Shown one piece after another: positions 8,058 to 15,832 of a DNA stretch of 64,000 bases. The notes under the pieces were generated by a model. The model was not told where the DNA came from. It saw only the letters and a program-made list of their open reading frames with translations, and made no database searches. A program made the translations under genes and the position numbers. Position 1 is the stretch's first letter. Each line of letters opens with the position of its first letter. This DNA comes from Klebsiella sp. WP3-W18-ESBL-02 (lineage in GTDB: Bacteria; Pseudomonadota; Gammaproteobacteria; Enterobacterales; Enterobacteriaceae): positions 2,914,001-2,978,000 of the forward strand of contig NZ_AP021972.1 in the NCBI RefSeq assembly GCF_014168815.1, read 5' to 3'.

Positions 8058-8693
8058 TTAGAAGCGATAACCCGCCGAGAACATAAACACCCACGGATCC
8101 AGTCGGGTACTGACGCTCTGGTTCACGCCATTGTGTTTAAACTTCACGTTGGTGTCGATATCCATGTACCAGACGGACATGTTGATCAGCCAGTCGCGGT
8201 TGATCAGATAATCCAGCCCCACCTGCCCGGCCGCGCCCCAGGAATCGTCAAGACTGAGATCCGACAGCCCCGCCTCTTTACCGGTTTTATTGAAATCATT
8301 ATCAAAGAAGGTGGTGTAGTTAATACCCGCGCCAATATAAGGACGGAATTTGCTCTGCGCGTCGCCAAAGTACCACTGCGCCATCAGCGTCGGCGGTAAA
8401 TGATGGACAGTGGCGATATCGCCGGTAGGGCCCGTGCCAACCTTATGACGGAACGGCGTGGCGGCCAGCAGTTCAATACCAATATTGTCAGTCGCCATAT
8501 AGGTAAAGGTTAAGCCTAACTGAGTGTTATTACTGACGTTAAAGCTTCCCAGACTGCCGAGGACGCTATCCGATCCTTCCGTAGGACGTACCGTTGCCGA
8601 ACCCGCACGAATAAAAAACTCGCCGGCTTCATGCGCCCAGGCGCCGCCGGAAACAGTACTTAACGCCAATGCAACCGCTGCTAACTTTTTCAT
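8058..8693 (-). CDS. ompW: Outer membrane protein OmpW
   Basis: An eight-stranded outer membrane beta-barrel of 211 residues, against 212 in E. coli. It has a clear signal peptide (MKKLAAVALALSTVSGGAWA, cleaved before HEAG) and ends in the aromatic SAGYRF typical of barrels. The ATG at 8693 is chosen because it begins the signal peptide and follows AGGAAG. The frame is open further upstream but without support. OmpW forms a narrow hydrophobic channel and is induced in anaerobic growth in E. coli. An FNR-like site lies about 100 bases upstream here. Confidence 0.95.
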   Translation of the reverse strand: MKKLAAVALALSTVSGGAWAHEAGEFFIRAGSATVRPTEGSDSVLGSLGSFNVSNNTQLGLTFTYMATDNIGIELLAATPFRHKVGTGPTGDIATVHHLPPTLMAQWYFGDAQSKFRPYIGAGINYTTFFDNDFNKTGKEAGLSDLSLDDSWGAAGQVGLDYLINRDWLINMSVWYMDIDTNVKFKHNGVNQSVSTRLDPWVFMFSAGYRF

Positions 8694-8752
8694 ATCCACT
8701 TCCTCATTATGGTTTTTCAAGCGCGGCAAATATACCCACAATGAGTTACTTT

Positions 8753-8769
8753 TGATCCGTCACGGATCA
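8753..8769. promoter_or_regulatory. 17-bp perfect palindrome upstream of ompW
   Basis: TGATCCGTCACGGATCA is symmetric at every position around one central base. It lies 60 bases upstream of the ompW start, where a repressor or activator could act. No known consensus is claimed. Confidence 0.4.
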
Positions 8770-8795
8770 CACAAAGTCATTAGATTTAACATTTG

Positions 8796-8809
8796 TTAAT
8801 CCAGATCAA
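8796..8809. promoter_or_regulatory. Candidate FNR site for ompW
   Basis: Read on the minus strand, TTGATCTGGATTAA differs from the FNR consensus TTGAT-N4-ATCAA at one position. OmpW is known to respond to FNR in E. coli. The site lies roughly 100-115 bases upstream of the ompW ATG, suitable for activation. Confidence 0.6.
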
Positions 8810-8961
8810 TTTTGTGGCTTTATGTCACAACCGTTATTAATAGCTATATCAATTTTATTGATTTGTCGGAAAATTTTTTTTGTCTCCTCTTGTCGGCTTC
8901 TCAGCGGCTGGATAATTTAGGACACGACAATATTGTTGATGCGTTTTGATCAGGTGTAATC

Positions 8962-9375
8962 ATGAGTGAAATCAACCCGTGCATGACGTGCGGTGCCTGT
9001 TGTGCGTATTTTCGAGTCTCTTTTTACTGGGCAGAAGGTGATGATGCAGGTGGCCCCGTCCCCGCGCAGCTTACTGAGCCTGTTACCCCCTTTTTGCGCT
9101 GTATGACCGGCACTAACCAGCGTCAGTCGCGCTGCTCGGCCCTTTCGGGCACGATAGGCGATTCCGTCAGTTGTACTATCTATGCTCACCGTCCCTCTCC
9201 GTGCCGCGAGTTCGCGATGTCCGGTGAGAACGGCGAACTCAACGAAGCGTGCAATCGAGCCCGCGCGCGATACGGCCTGCCGCCGCTGGAACCTCTTTAC
9301 AAAGATATACTTAGCGGAGCTGGCGCAGAGGCTGCTACGCAGGCGCGATTTGCGGTACAATTGCCGGCTAATTAA
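8962..9375 (+). CDS. YkgJ-family cysteine-cluster protein
   Basis: A protein of 137 residues with the family pattern: C-x2-C-x2-CC near the N-terminus (Cys7, 10, 13, 14), further cysteines around RCSAL and CTIY, then RPSPCREF. The family probably binds zinc or an iron-sulfur cluster. Its biochemical role is not established. No signal peptide is seen, so it is probably cytosolic. It is divergent from ompW and 25 bases upstream of yciC, so it may be cotranscribed with yciCBA. Confidence 0.85.
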   Translation: MSEINPCMTCGACCAYFRVSFYWAEGDDAGGPVPAQLTEPVTPFLRCMTGTNQRQSRCSALSGTIGDSVSCTIYAHRPSPCREFAMSGENGELNEACNRARARYGLPPLEPLYKDILSGAGAEAATQARFAVQLPAN

Positions 9376-9400
9376 CACCTGCAATACTCAAGGAGAGTGC

Positions 9401-10131
9401 ATGTCTATCACGGCGCAGTCTGTATACCGTGACACGGGTAATTTTTTCCGCAATCAGTTCGTCACCATTTTACTGATTGCCTTGCTCTGTTCATTTATCA
9501 CGGTGGTGCTTGGCCATGCCTTTTCCCCCAGCGATGAACAGCTGGCGACGCTGACAACCGGCGATCATCTCGCCGGCAGTACGGGGCTGTTTGATTTGGT
9601 TCAGAACATGACGCCGGAGCAACAGCAGATCCTGCGGCATCGACCTTTGCCGGGCTGATTGGTAATGCCATCCTTGCGGGCGGTATTCTGCTGATGATTC
9701 AGCTCATCTCTGCCGGGCAGCCGGTGAGCGCGCTTCGCGCCATTGGCGCCAGCGCGCCGGTGCTGCCGAAGCTGCTGGTGCTGATTTTTATCAGTACCTT
9801 CCTCGTCCAGATGGGCGTCATGCTGATCGTGGTGCCGGGCATTTTGCTGGCTATCGTGCTGGCGTTCGCGCCGGTCATGCTGGTCCAGGACAAGCTGGGT
9901 GTCTTTGCCGCCATTCGGCACAGTACCCGACTCGGCTGGGCTAATATGCGCCTGATTGCGCCCGCCGTCGTGGGCTGGATGCTGGCAAAAACGCTGCTGC
10001 TACTGTTTGCATCAAGCTTTGCCTTCCTGACGCCGTACCTTGGCGCCGTAGTGGTTAATGCGCTCAGTAACCTGGTTTCCGCCCTGTTGCTGATCTATTT
10101 ATTCCGCGTGTATATGCTTATTCGTCAATAA
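9401..10131 (+). pseudogene. yciC: YciC-type membrane protein, interrupted by a frameshift
   Basis: YciC is an inner-membrane protein of about 247 residues (UPF0259) with unclear function. The first part starts at the ATG at 9401 behind AGGAG, follows the family through QNMTPEQQQIL, then shifts frame near 9634 and stops at 9656-9658. The second part resumes in another frame at STFAGLIGNAILAGG and runs to the normal C-terminus (LLIYLFRVYMLIRQ) and TAA at 10129. Aligning by eye with the E. coli residues LQASAAST shows 18 expected bases reduced to five. A 13-base deletion explains the shift. Unless the assembly is wrong, only a truncated protein of 85 residues is made. Confidence 0.8.
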
Positions 10132-10137
10132 TCTCAT

Positions 10138-10157
10138 GCCGCCCGCTGGCGGGCGGC
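10138..10157 (+). terminator. Hairpin between yciC and yciB
   Basis: Perfect nine-base arms GCCGCCCGC and GCGGGCGGC with a two-base apex and no T-run after it. It is more likely a processing or pausing hairpin inside the yciC-yciB-yciA unit than a full terminator. Confidence 0.5.
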
Positions 10158-10178
10158 GCTGAACTACGGAATCGAAGT

Positions 10179-10718
10179 ATGAAGCAGTTTCTGGATTTCT
10201 TACCGCTGGTTGTCTTTTTCGCTTTTTATAAAATTTATGATATCTATGCGGCAACCGGCGCGCTGATTGTCGCCACTGCCGTGGTCCTGATTTACAGCTG
10301 GGTGCGCTATCGCAAAGTCGAAAAAATGGCCCTGATCACCTTTATCGTGGTGGCGTTCTTCGGCGGTTTGACCATTTTCTTCCACAACGACGAGTTCATT
10401 AAGTGGAAGGTGACGGTGATTTACGCCCTGTTCGCCGGCGCGCTGCTGGTGAGCCAGTGGGTAATGAAAAAGCCGCTGATTCAGCGCATGCTCGGCAAAG
10501 AGATTACCCTGCCGGCCGCGGTCTGGTCGAAGCTGAACCTCGCCTGGGCGGTGTTTTTCATCCTCTGCGGGCTGGCAAATATTTATATCGCCTTCTGGTT
10601 ACCGCAAAACATTTGGGTAAACTTTAAGGTGTTTGGCCTGACGGCGTTGACGCTGGTATTCACCGTACTGAGCGGCGTGTACATCTATCGTCATATGCCA
10701 CAAGACGACCACAAGTAA
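10179..10718 (+). CDS. yciB: Inner-membrane-spanning protein YciB (IspZ family)
   Basis: The protein has 179 residues, identical in length to E. coli YciB, with about five hydrophobic helices and short polar loops. The family is linked to envelope maintenance and septation, and to contacts with elongation and division proteins. A precise activity is not known. Typical features are FLPLVVFFAFYKIYDIYAAT at the N-terminus and the WVNFKVFGL segment near the end. It lies between yciC and yciA in the conserved order. Confidence 0.95.
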   Translation: MKQFLDFLPLVVFFAFYKIYDIYAATGALIVATAVVLIYSWVRYRKVEKMALITFIVVAFFGGLTIFFHNDEFIKWKVTVIYALFAGALLVSQWVMKKPLIQRMLGKEITLPAAVWSKLNLAWAVFFILCGLANIYIAFWLPQNIWVNFKVFGLTALTLVFTVLSGVYIYRHMPQDDHK

Positions 10719-10733
10719 GCACAGAGAATAAGA

Positions 10734-11132
10734 ATGACACTACAGAATGACGCTCCGCAGGGAGAGCTGGTATTACGTACGCTAGCCATGCCTGCGGATA
10801 CCAATGCCAACGGCGATATTTTTGGCGGTTGGCTAATGTCACAAATGGATATTGGCGGCGCCATTATGGCGAAGGAAGTGGCCCACGGCCGCGTGGTGAC
10901 GGTACGGGTCGACGGCATGACGTTTTTGCGCCCGGTCGCGGTCGGCGACGTCGTGTGCTGCTACGCACGCTGCGTCAAGCGCGGCAATACGTCGGTCACC
11001 ATCAATATTGAAGTCTGGGTCAAGAAGGTTTCATCAGAACCGATTGGCCAGCGCTATAAAGCCACCGAGGCGCTGTTTATCTACGTTGCGGTCGACCCTC
11101 AGGGCAAACCGCGCGCCATTCCCGCTGCATAA
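10734..11132 (+). CDS. yciA: Acyl-CoA thioesterase YciA
   Basis: A hotdog-fold thioesterase of 132 residues that hydrolyses a broad range of acyl-CoAs in the cytosol. Characteristic segments are PADTNANGDIFGGWLMSQMD, which holds the catalytic Asn-Asp region, and GMTFLRPVAVGD. It begins 15 bases after yciB and is probably the last gene of the unit. In E. coli the next, convergent gene is tonB, which is absent here. Confidence 0.95.
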   Translation: MTLQNDAPQGELVLRTLAMPADTNANGDIFGGWLMSQMDIGGAIMAKEVAHGRVVTVRVDGMTFLRPVAVGDVVCCYARCVKRGNTSVTINIEVWVKKVSSEPIGQRYKATEALFIYVAVDPQGKPRAIPAA

Positions 11133-11171
11133 AACAATAGGCCCGGCAATGAATCGCCGGGCCTATTGTTT
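11132..11171. terminator. Bidirectional terminator after yciA
   Basis: Perfect 16-base arms (11132-11147 and 11156-11171) with an eight-base loop, A-rich on the left and T-rich on the right, so it can act on both strands. In E. coli a shared bidirectional terminator lies between yciA and tonB. Here only the yciA side remains. Confidence 0.85.
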
Positions 11172-11175
11172 GTCG

Positions 11176-11230
11176 ACCGGATACGGTCAGATGACCGAAT
11201 AGCGGCGTAAACGCCCTATCCGGCCTGCAT
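11176..11230. repeat. REP-type repeat between yciA and yniB
   Basis: CCGGATA at 11177-11183 pairs with TATCCGG at 11217-11223, and the inner part contains GGCGTAAACGCC. This is the standard enterobacterial REP pattern, also seen at 41080, 48579 and 50057. It occupies the point where gene order departs from E. coli. Confidence 0.8.
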
Positions 11231-11766
11231 TAGAGAAAACCCAGCACCTTCAGAACGAAATAACCGATCGCGATGACGATAATCGGCAAAATATACAGCG
11301 GGAAGAACTGCACAAAAATCGTATGGCGAGGTACCTCTACCCGCGCCTCCAGCGCTTCACGGCTCAGCCCTTCCGCCCCTTTCGCTTTCTCCAGGATGAG
11401 CTGATCGTTCACCCCTTCGCGCAGGAACTTCGCCTGACGCGCCATCCGCGCCCCGGAATCCTGCAGCGCCAGCGCCACAAAGATCAGCGCAAAGATAATC
11501 CAGAACATAATATTCAGCCCGTTATGAAAGTCCGGCTGCGGCGAGTTGTACCAGAACAGATTCAAAAACGGCGTATTGAAACGCATCATGTCGACCATCA
11601 CGTGTACGAAATCCATCATGACGGCATCGATCCCCGGCTGCTTTGCACTGTGCTCGTACATGAATTTCAGCACGGAAATCAGCGTAGAGATAAGCGCAGG
11701 AATAAATATCACCCACCCGGCGATACGCTTGAGGATGGCAATGCGTCCAGCTTGTTGATACGTCAT
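11230..11766 (-). CDS. yniB: YniB family inner-membrane protein
   Basis: The protein has 178 residues, the same length as E. coli YniB. Hydrophobic segments around residues 14-36, 83-103 and 152-176 suggest three to four membrane passes. The function is unknown. The start codon ATG at 11766 follows AAGGGGAA. It is divergent from hxpB, the same arrangement as in E. coli, which supports orthology. Confidence 0.9.
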   Translation of the reverse strand: MTYQQAGRIAILKRIAGWVIFIPALISTLISVLKFMYEHSAKQPGIDAVMMDFVHVMVDMMRFNTPFLNLFWYNSPQPDFHNGLNIMFWIIFALIFVALALQDSGARMARQAKFLREGVNDQLILEKAKGAEGLSREALEARVEVPRHTIFVQFFPLYILPIIVIAIGYFVLKVLGFL

Positions 11767-11904
11767 GAGTTCCCCTTGTTAAGACGCCTGAATCTCGGGC
11801 TAAGTGCTTATGAAGTCTACCTGCTGAAGGCGACTTTCGCCCGACTTTACGCGCGATATGATATACCATTAAGCCGCATTCGTTACCCTAAAGGAGAGGT
11901 AGTT

Positions 11905-12573
11905 ATGTCCGCCGAGCGTCAAATACGCGCCGCTATTTTCGATATGGATGGCTTACTGATCGATTCTGAGCCGCTGTGGGATCGCGCCGAACACGAAGTA
12001 CTGAGCGAACTGGGTGTCGATTTCTCCCGCCGACACGAGCTTCCTGACACCCGCGGTTTGCGCATCGACCTGGTGGTGGATCTGTGGTTCGGTCAACAAC
12101 CCTGGAGCGGCCCGGACCGCGCGACGGTCGTTGAACGCATGATTGCCCGAGTGATTGCGCTGGTTGAGCAAACGCGTCCACTGCTGCCGGGGGTACGCGA
12201 AGCCGTCGCCCTGTGTAAAGCGCAGGGGCTAAAAGTGGGCCTGGCCTCGGCCTCTCCGCTGTATATGCTGGAAAAAGTGCTGACCATGTTCGACCTGCGT
12301 GACCAGTTCGATGCGCTCGCTTCCGCCGACAGCCTGCCCTACAGCAAACCGCACCCGCTGGTGTATCTCAACTGTGCGGCGGCGCTAGGCGTTGACCCGC
12401 TGTGCTGCGTGGCGCTGGAAGATTCCGTGAACGGCATGGTTGCCAGCAAGGCCGCCCGCATGCGCTCGATTGTCGTGCCTGCCGCAGAAAGCCAGCTCGA
12501 CCCGCGTTTTGCGCTTGCCGACGTTAAACTGACGTCGCTGGAATATCTGACCCGCGAAAATCTGTGCGGCTAA
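11905..12573 (+). CDS. hxpB: Hexitol / sugar phosphatase HxpB (YniC)
   Basis: A HAD-superfamily phosphatase of 222 residues with motif I FDMDGLLIDSEP at residues 10-21, motif II in LASAS, the conserved lysine in PYSKPHP and the acidic motif LEDSVNGM. The E. coli enzyme dephosphorylates 2-deoxyglucose 6-phosphate and related hexitol phosphates. The frame is open far upstream, but AAGGAGAGGT just before the ATG at 11905 and the family N-terminus fix this start. It diverges from yniB. Confidence 0.95.
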   Translation: MSAERQIRAAIFDMDGLLIDSEPLWDRAEHEVLSELGVDFSRRHELPDTRGLRIDLVVDLWFGQQPWSGPDRATVVERMIARVIALVEQTRPLLPGVREAVALCKAQGLKVGLASASPLYMLEKVLTMFDLRDQFDALASADSLPYSKPHPLVYLNCAAALGVDPLCCVALEDSVNGMVASKAARMRSIVVPAAESQLDPRFALADVKLTSLEYLTRENLCG

Positions 12574-12580
12574 TGATAAT

Positions 12581-12601
12581 GCGGGCACCAATTGTGCCCG
12601 C
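12581..12601 (+). terminator. Hairpin after hxpB
   Basis: Eight-base arms GCGGGCAC and GTGCCCGC with loop CAATT. It lacks a strong T-run, so it is a moderate terminator. It isolates hxpB from the KdgR-controlled kduD promoter just downstream. Confidence 0.6.
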
Positions 12602-12619
12602 AAATGCCAACCCAATCAT

Positions 12620-12644
12620 AAAAATGAAACGCTGTTTTATTTTT
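12620..12644. promoter_or_regulatory. KdgR operator upstream of kduD
   Basis: Arms AAAAATGAAAC and GTTTTATTTTT around GCT form an almost perfect dyad with one mismatch. It closely matches the enterobacterial KdgR box, typically AAAnTGAAAC on one side and GTTTCATTTT on the other. It lies immediately upstream of the -35, so KdgR binding would block the promoter. KdgR is the repressor released by 2-keto-3-deoxygluconate. Confidence 0.75.
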
Positions 12645-12646
12645 AT

Positions 12647-12675
12647 TTGAAATTTCTGCTATGCCCTTCTATGCT
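12647..12675 (+). promoter_or_regulatory. Sigma-70 promoter of kduD
   Basis: TTGAAA (12647-12652), a 17-base spacer and TATGCT (12670-12675). The predicted start is near 12682, leaving a leader of about 48 bases. The KdgR box abuts the -35. Confidence 0.6.
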
Positions 12676-12729
12676 CTAGCCCTGTAAGTCTTCTCATAAC
12701 GATAAAAACCAAATACAGGGGTCGAAATC

Positions 12730-13488
12730 ATGCTTCATACTTTCAATCTGCAAGGTAAAGTCGCGCTGGTGACCGGGTGTGATAAAGGTCTTGGTCAAGG
12801 GATGGCGCTGGGGCTGGCGGAAGCCGGCTGCGATATCGTGAGCGTCAGCCGCAGTATCCCGCAGGAAACCGCAGAAAAAGTGGCCGCGCTGGGCCGCCGG
12901 ATGTTTGCTATTCAGGCCGATCTCAGCCGACCTGAGGGGATCGCCGATATCGTGCCGGCCGCCGTTGCTGCCGCTGGCCGCATCGATATTCTGGTGAATA
13001 ACGCCGGGACTATCCGTCGCGAAGATGCGCTGAGCTTCAGCGAAAAAGACTGGGACGACGTCATGAACCTGAATCTGAAATCCGTATTCTTCCTTTCCCA
13101 GTCGGTAGCAAAGCAGTTCCTGAGCCAGGGCAGCGGCGGCAAGATTATCAATATTGCGTCAATGCTCTCTTTCCAGGGCGGCATCCGTGTGCCATCCTAC
13201 ACCGCCTCCAAAAGCGGCGTATTAGGTATCACCCGCCTGCTGGCTAACGAATGGGCGCAGCATGGCATCAACGTTAACGCCATCGCCCCGGGCTACATGG
13301 CGACCAGCAACACCGAGGCGCTGCGTGATGACGTCGAGCGCAATAAAGCCATCCTCGAACGCATTCCCGCCGGTCGCTGGGGAACGCCGGACGATCTCAA
13401 AGGCCCGGTGGTGTTTCTTGCCTCGCCGGCATCAGACTACATCAATGGCTATACGATAGCCGTAGACGGTGGCTGGCTGGCACGTTAA
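12730..13488 (+). CDS. kduD: 2-dehydro-3-deoxy-D-gluconate 5-dehydrogenase KduD
   Basis: A short-chain dehydrogenase of 252 residues. It has the NAD-binding TGCDKGLGQGMALG motif near residue 15, NNAGTIRREDAL, catalytic Ser and the YTASK motif, and the family C-terminus NGYTIAVDGGWLAR. It interconverts 2,5-diketo-3-deoxygluconate and 2-keto-3-deoxygluconate in breakdown of oligogalacturonides and related uronates. It stands alone here, without kduI or other pectin genes, between hxpB and ydjM, which are adjacent in E. coli. It therefore looks inserted, but it keeps its KdgR operator. Confidence 0.92.
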   Translation: MLHTFNLQGKVALVTGCDKGLGQGMALGLAEAGCDIVSVSRSIPQETAEKVAALGRRMFAIQADLSRPEGIADIVPAAVAAAGRIDILVNNAGTIRREDALSFSEKDWDDVMNLNLKSVFFLSQSVAKQFLSQGSGGKIINIASMLSFQGGIRVPSYTASKSGVLGITRLLANEWAQHGINVNAIAPGYMATSNTEALRDDVERNKAILERIPAGRWGTPDDLKGPVVFLASPASDYINGYTIAVDGGWLAR

Positions 13489-13527
13489 TTTTTTGACAAA
13501 GAGTTACACCGTAACCTCTTCCGCCTA

Positions 13528-13543
13528 CTGTACAAAAACCCTA
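13528..13543. promoter_or_regulatory. Secondary LexA-like box of ydjM
   Basis: CTGT, eight bases, then CCTA: one good half-site and one degenerate half, two bases upstream of the main LexA box. The E. coli ydjM promoter is also known for more than one LexA site. Confidence 0.45.
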
Positions 13544-13545
13544 TA

Positions 13546-13561
13546 CTGTATGAATTCACAG
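13546..13561. promoter_or_regulatory. LexA box of ydjM
   Basis: CTGTATGAATTCACAG has the full CTGT-N8-ACAG signature of the SOS repressor site and overlaps the likely -10 (TATACT, 13543-13548). It begins 32 bases upstream of the ydjM start, so LexA would repress directly. Confidence 0.85.
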
Positions 13562-13577
13562 ATTAATGGGTTTTATC

Positions 13578-14168
13578 ATGACGGCGGAAGGTCATCTGCT
13601 CTTTTCTATCGCCTGCGCGGTATTTGCTAAAAATGCCGAACTGACGCCGGTACTCGCACAAGGAGACTGGTGGCACATCGTGCCTTCGGCGATATTAACT
13701 TGTCTGCTTCCGGACATCGACCATCCGCGCTCCTTCCTCGGGCAACGGCTCAGCTGGCTGTCTAAACCCATCGCCCGAATGTGCGGCCATCGCGGCTTTA
13801 CCCACAGCCTGCTCGCCGTGTTCGGCGCGCTAACCCTTTTCTACCTGAAAGTCCCGGATAGCTGGATTGTCCCCGCCGATGCCGTACAGGGCATGGTGCT
13901 GGGCTACCTGAGCCACATTCTTGCCGATATGCTCACGCCCGCCGGCGTACCGCTACTCTGGCCGTGCCGCTGGCGCTTTCGTTTGCCGATTCTCGCACCG
14001 CGCAAGGGCAACCAATTAGAGCGCGTACTGTGCATGGCGCTGTTTGCCTACGCCGTTTTTATGCCGCAATCGCTGCCAGACAACAGCGTGGTGCGCTGGT
14101 CTTCGTCGATGATTAATTTGCTGCAAAACGACTTCGATCGCTTTATTAATCGCCGGGCTGAGCAATAA
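13578..14168 (+). CDS. ydjM: SOS-regulated membrane metal-dependent hydrolase YdjM
   Basis: The protein has 196 residues from the ATG at 13578. A start four codons earlier is possible but unsupported. It belongs to the YdjM/LexA-regulated membrane-bound hydrolase family, with a conserved HLLFSIA N-terminus, the LLPDIDHP acidic-histidine motif, GHRGFTHSL and HILADMLTPAGVPLLWP. These histidines and aspartates resemble metal ligands of phospholipase-like hydrolases. The physiological substrate is unknown. A LexA box precedes it. Confidence 0.92.
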   Translation: MTAEGHLLFSIACAVFAKNAELTPVLAQGDWWHIVPSAILTCLLPDIDHPRSFLGQRLSWLSKPIARMCGHRGFTHSLLAVFGALTLFYLKVPDSWIVPADAVQGMVLGYLSHILADMLTPAGVPLLWPCRWRFRLPILAPRKGNQLERVLCMALFAYAVFMPQSLPDNSVVRWSSSMINLLQNDFDRFINRRAEQ

Positions 14169-14346
14169 TCCAGCGATAATGTCTTTTTTGGCATAATCCA
14201 TTCCATTTGGATATAAGCGGACTTTTTTCAGTTCTGTTAACCTTCTCACATCCAGACAAATCTTTACGGGTTTGTCCTAAAAAGACACCCGCTGCGGCAT
14301 CTTTACTGCCCGCAGACGGCGTGGAAAATACTTCAGGAGAACGGGG

Positions 14347-15738
14347 ATGAACCTTCCATTAATCGCGAACGTCGTTGTGTTCGCCGTATTGCTGCTGGCG
14401 CTGGCGCAAACGCGTCACAAGCAGTGGAGTCTGGCAAAAAAAGTGCTGGTCGGTCTGGTTATCGGCGTGGTCTTCGGGCTTGCACTGCAGCTTATTTACG
14501 GGTCTGATAGCCAGGTACTCAAAGACTCTATTCAGTGGTTTAACGTTGTCGGCAACGGTTACGTACAGCTGCTGCAAATGATTGTCATGCCGCTGGTCTT
14601 CGCCTCGATTCTGAGCGCGGTGGCCCGTCTGCACAACGCCTCTCAGTTGGGTAAAATCAGCGTGCTCACCATTGGTACTCTGCTGTTCACCACGCTGATT
14701 GCCGCGCTGGTCGGCGTACTGGTCACCAACCTGTTCGGCCTGACCGCCGAAGGTCTGGTACAGGGCACCGCCGAGACGGCACGCCTGAACGCAATTCAGA
14801 GCAGCTACGCAGGTAAAGTGGCCGACCTCAGCGTTCCTCAGCTGCTGCTGTCGTTTGTGCCGAAAAATCCGTTTGCTGACCTGACGGGTGCTAACCCAAC
14901 GTCAATCATCAGCGTGGTTATCTTTGCCGCTTTCCTCGGCGTTGCTGCGCTGAAGCTGCTGAAAGATGACGCGCCGAAAGGCCAGCGCGTGCTGACGGCT
15001 ATCGACACCTTACAGGGCTGGGTCATGAAGCTGGTGCGTCTGGTCATGCAGCTCACGCCGTACGGCGTACTGGCGCTGATGACCAAAGTGGTTGCCGGTT
15101 CTAACCTGCAGGACATCATCAAGCTGGGCAGCTTTGTGGTTGCCTCATACCTGGGCCTGCTGATTATGTTCGTTGTGCACGGCATTCTGCTGGGCGTCAA
15201 CGGCGTCAGCCCGCTGAAATACTTCCGTAAAGTATGGCCAGTGCTGACTTTCGCCTTCACCAGTCGCTCCAGCGCGGCCTCCATCCCGCTGAACGTTGAA
15301 GCGCAGACGCGTCGTCTGGGCGTACCGGAATCTATCGCCAGCTTCTCCGCCTCTTTTGGCGCGACCATCGGCCAGAACGGCTGTGCGGGCCTCTACCCGG
15401 CCATGCTGGCGGTAATGGTTGCCCCAACCGTCGGCATTAACCCGCTGGATCCGCTGTGGATTGCGACCCTGGTCGGTATGGTCACCGTTAGCTCCGCAGG
15501 CGTTGCGGGCGTTGGCGGCGGTGCAACCTTCGCCGCGCTGATCGTCCTACCCGCGATGGGTCTGCCGGTCACGCTGGTGGCGCTGCTGATCTCCGTTGAA
15601 CCGCTGATCGACATGGGGCGTACCGCGCTGAACGTCAGTGGCTCAATGACCGCCGGTACGCTGACCAGCCAATGGCTGCGTCAGACCGATAAAGACGTAT
15701 TGAACAGCGAAGAAGATGCCGAGTTAGCCCACCGCTAA
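14347..15738 (+). CDS. tcyP: L-cystine:cation symporter TcyP (YdjN)
   Basis: The protein has 463 residues, the same length as the E. coli protein. It is a DAACS-family (SLC1 fold) symporter with eight main helices and two re-entrant loops. Family hallmarks are FTSRSSAASIPLNVEAQTRRLG (serine-rich loop), GATIGQNGCAGLYPAMLAV and the C-terminal SGSMTAGTLTSQWL. It imports L-cystine across the inner membrane. CysB control is known in E. coli, but no CysB site can be assigned by eye in the 178-base upstream gap. Shine-Dalgarno AGGAGAA precedes the start. Confidence 0.96.
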   Translation: MNLPLIANVVVFAVLLLALAQTRHKQWSLAKKVLVGLVIGVVFGLALQLIYGSDSQVLKDSIQWFNVVGNGYVQLLQMIVMPLVFASILSAVARLHNASQLGKISVLTIGTLLFTTLIAALVGVLVTNLFGLTAEGLVQGTAETARLNAIQSSYAGKVADLSVPQLLLSFVPKNPFADLTGANPTSIISVVIFAAFLGVAALKLLKDDAPKGQRVLTAIDTLQGWVMKLVRLVMQLTPYGVLALMTKVVAGSNLQDIIKLGSFVVASYLGLLIMFVVHGILLGVNGVSPLKYFRKVWPVLTFAFTSRSSAASIPLNVEAQTRRLGVPESIASFSASFGATIGQNGCAGLYPAMLAVMVAPTVGINPLDPLWIATLVGMVTVSSAGVAGVGGGATFAALIVLPAMGLPVTLVALLISVEPLIDMGRTALNVSGSMTAGTLTSQWLRQTDKDVLNSEEDAELAHR

Positions 15739-15780
15739 TCTGTCGGGCTACCGTTATCGCCGCCCCTCTCCGGGGCACAA

Positions 15781-15812
15781 AAAAACCGCGGGTTAATCAC
15801 CCGCGGTTTTTT
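15781..15812. terminator. Bidirectional terminator between tcyP and cedA
   Basis: Arms AAAAACCGCGGGT (15781-15793) and ACCCGCGGTTTTT (15799-15811), loop TAATC, with A/T tracts on both flanks. It serves convergent tcyP and cedA. Confidence 0.9.
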
Positions 15813-15832
15813 GATATCCGGTGTTATACCTG

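Noticed and set aside
8817..8833. CRP site between ompW and the YkgJ-like gene
   Set aside because: The minus-strand TGTGA half is good, but the second half is one base out of register, so the spacing does not fit.
11323..11904. N-terminal extension of hxpB of nearly 200 residues
   Set aside because: The frame runs antisense through yniB. AAGGAGAGGT and the family N-terminus place the start at 11905.
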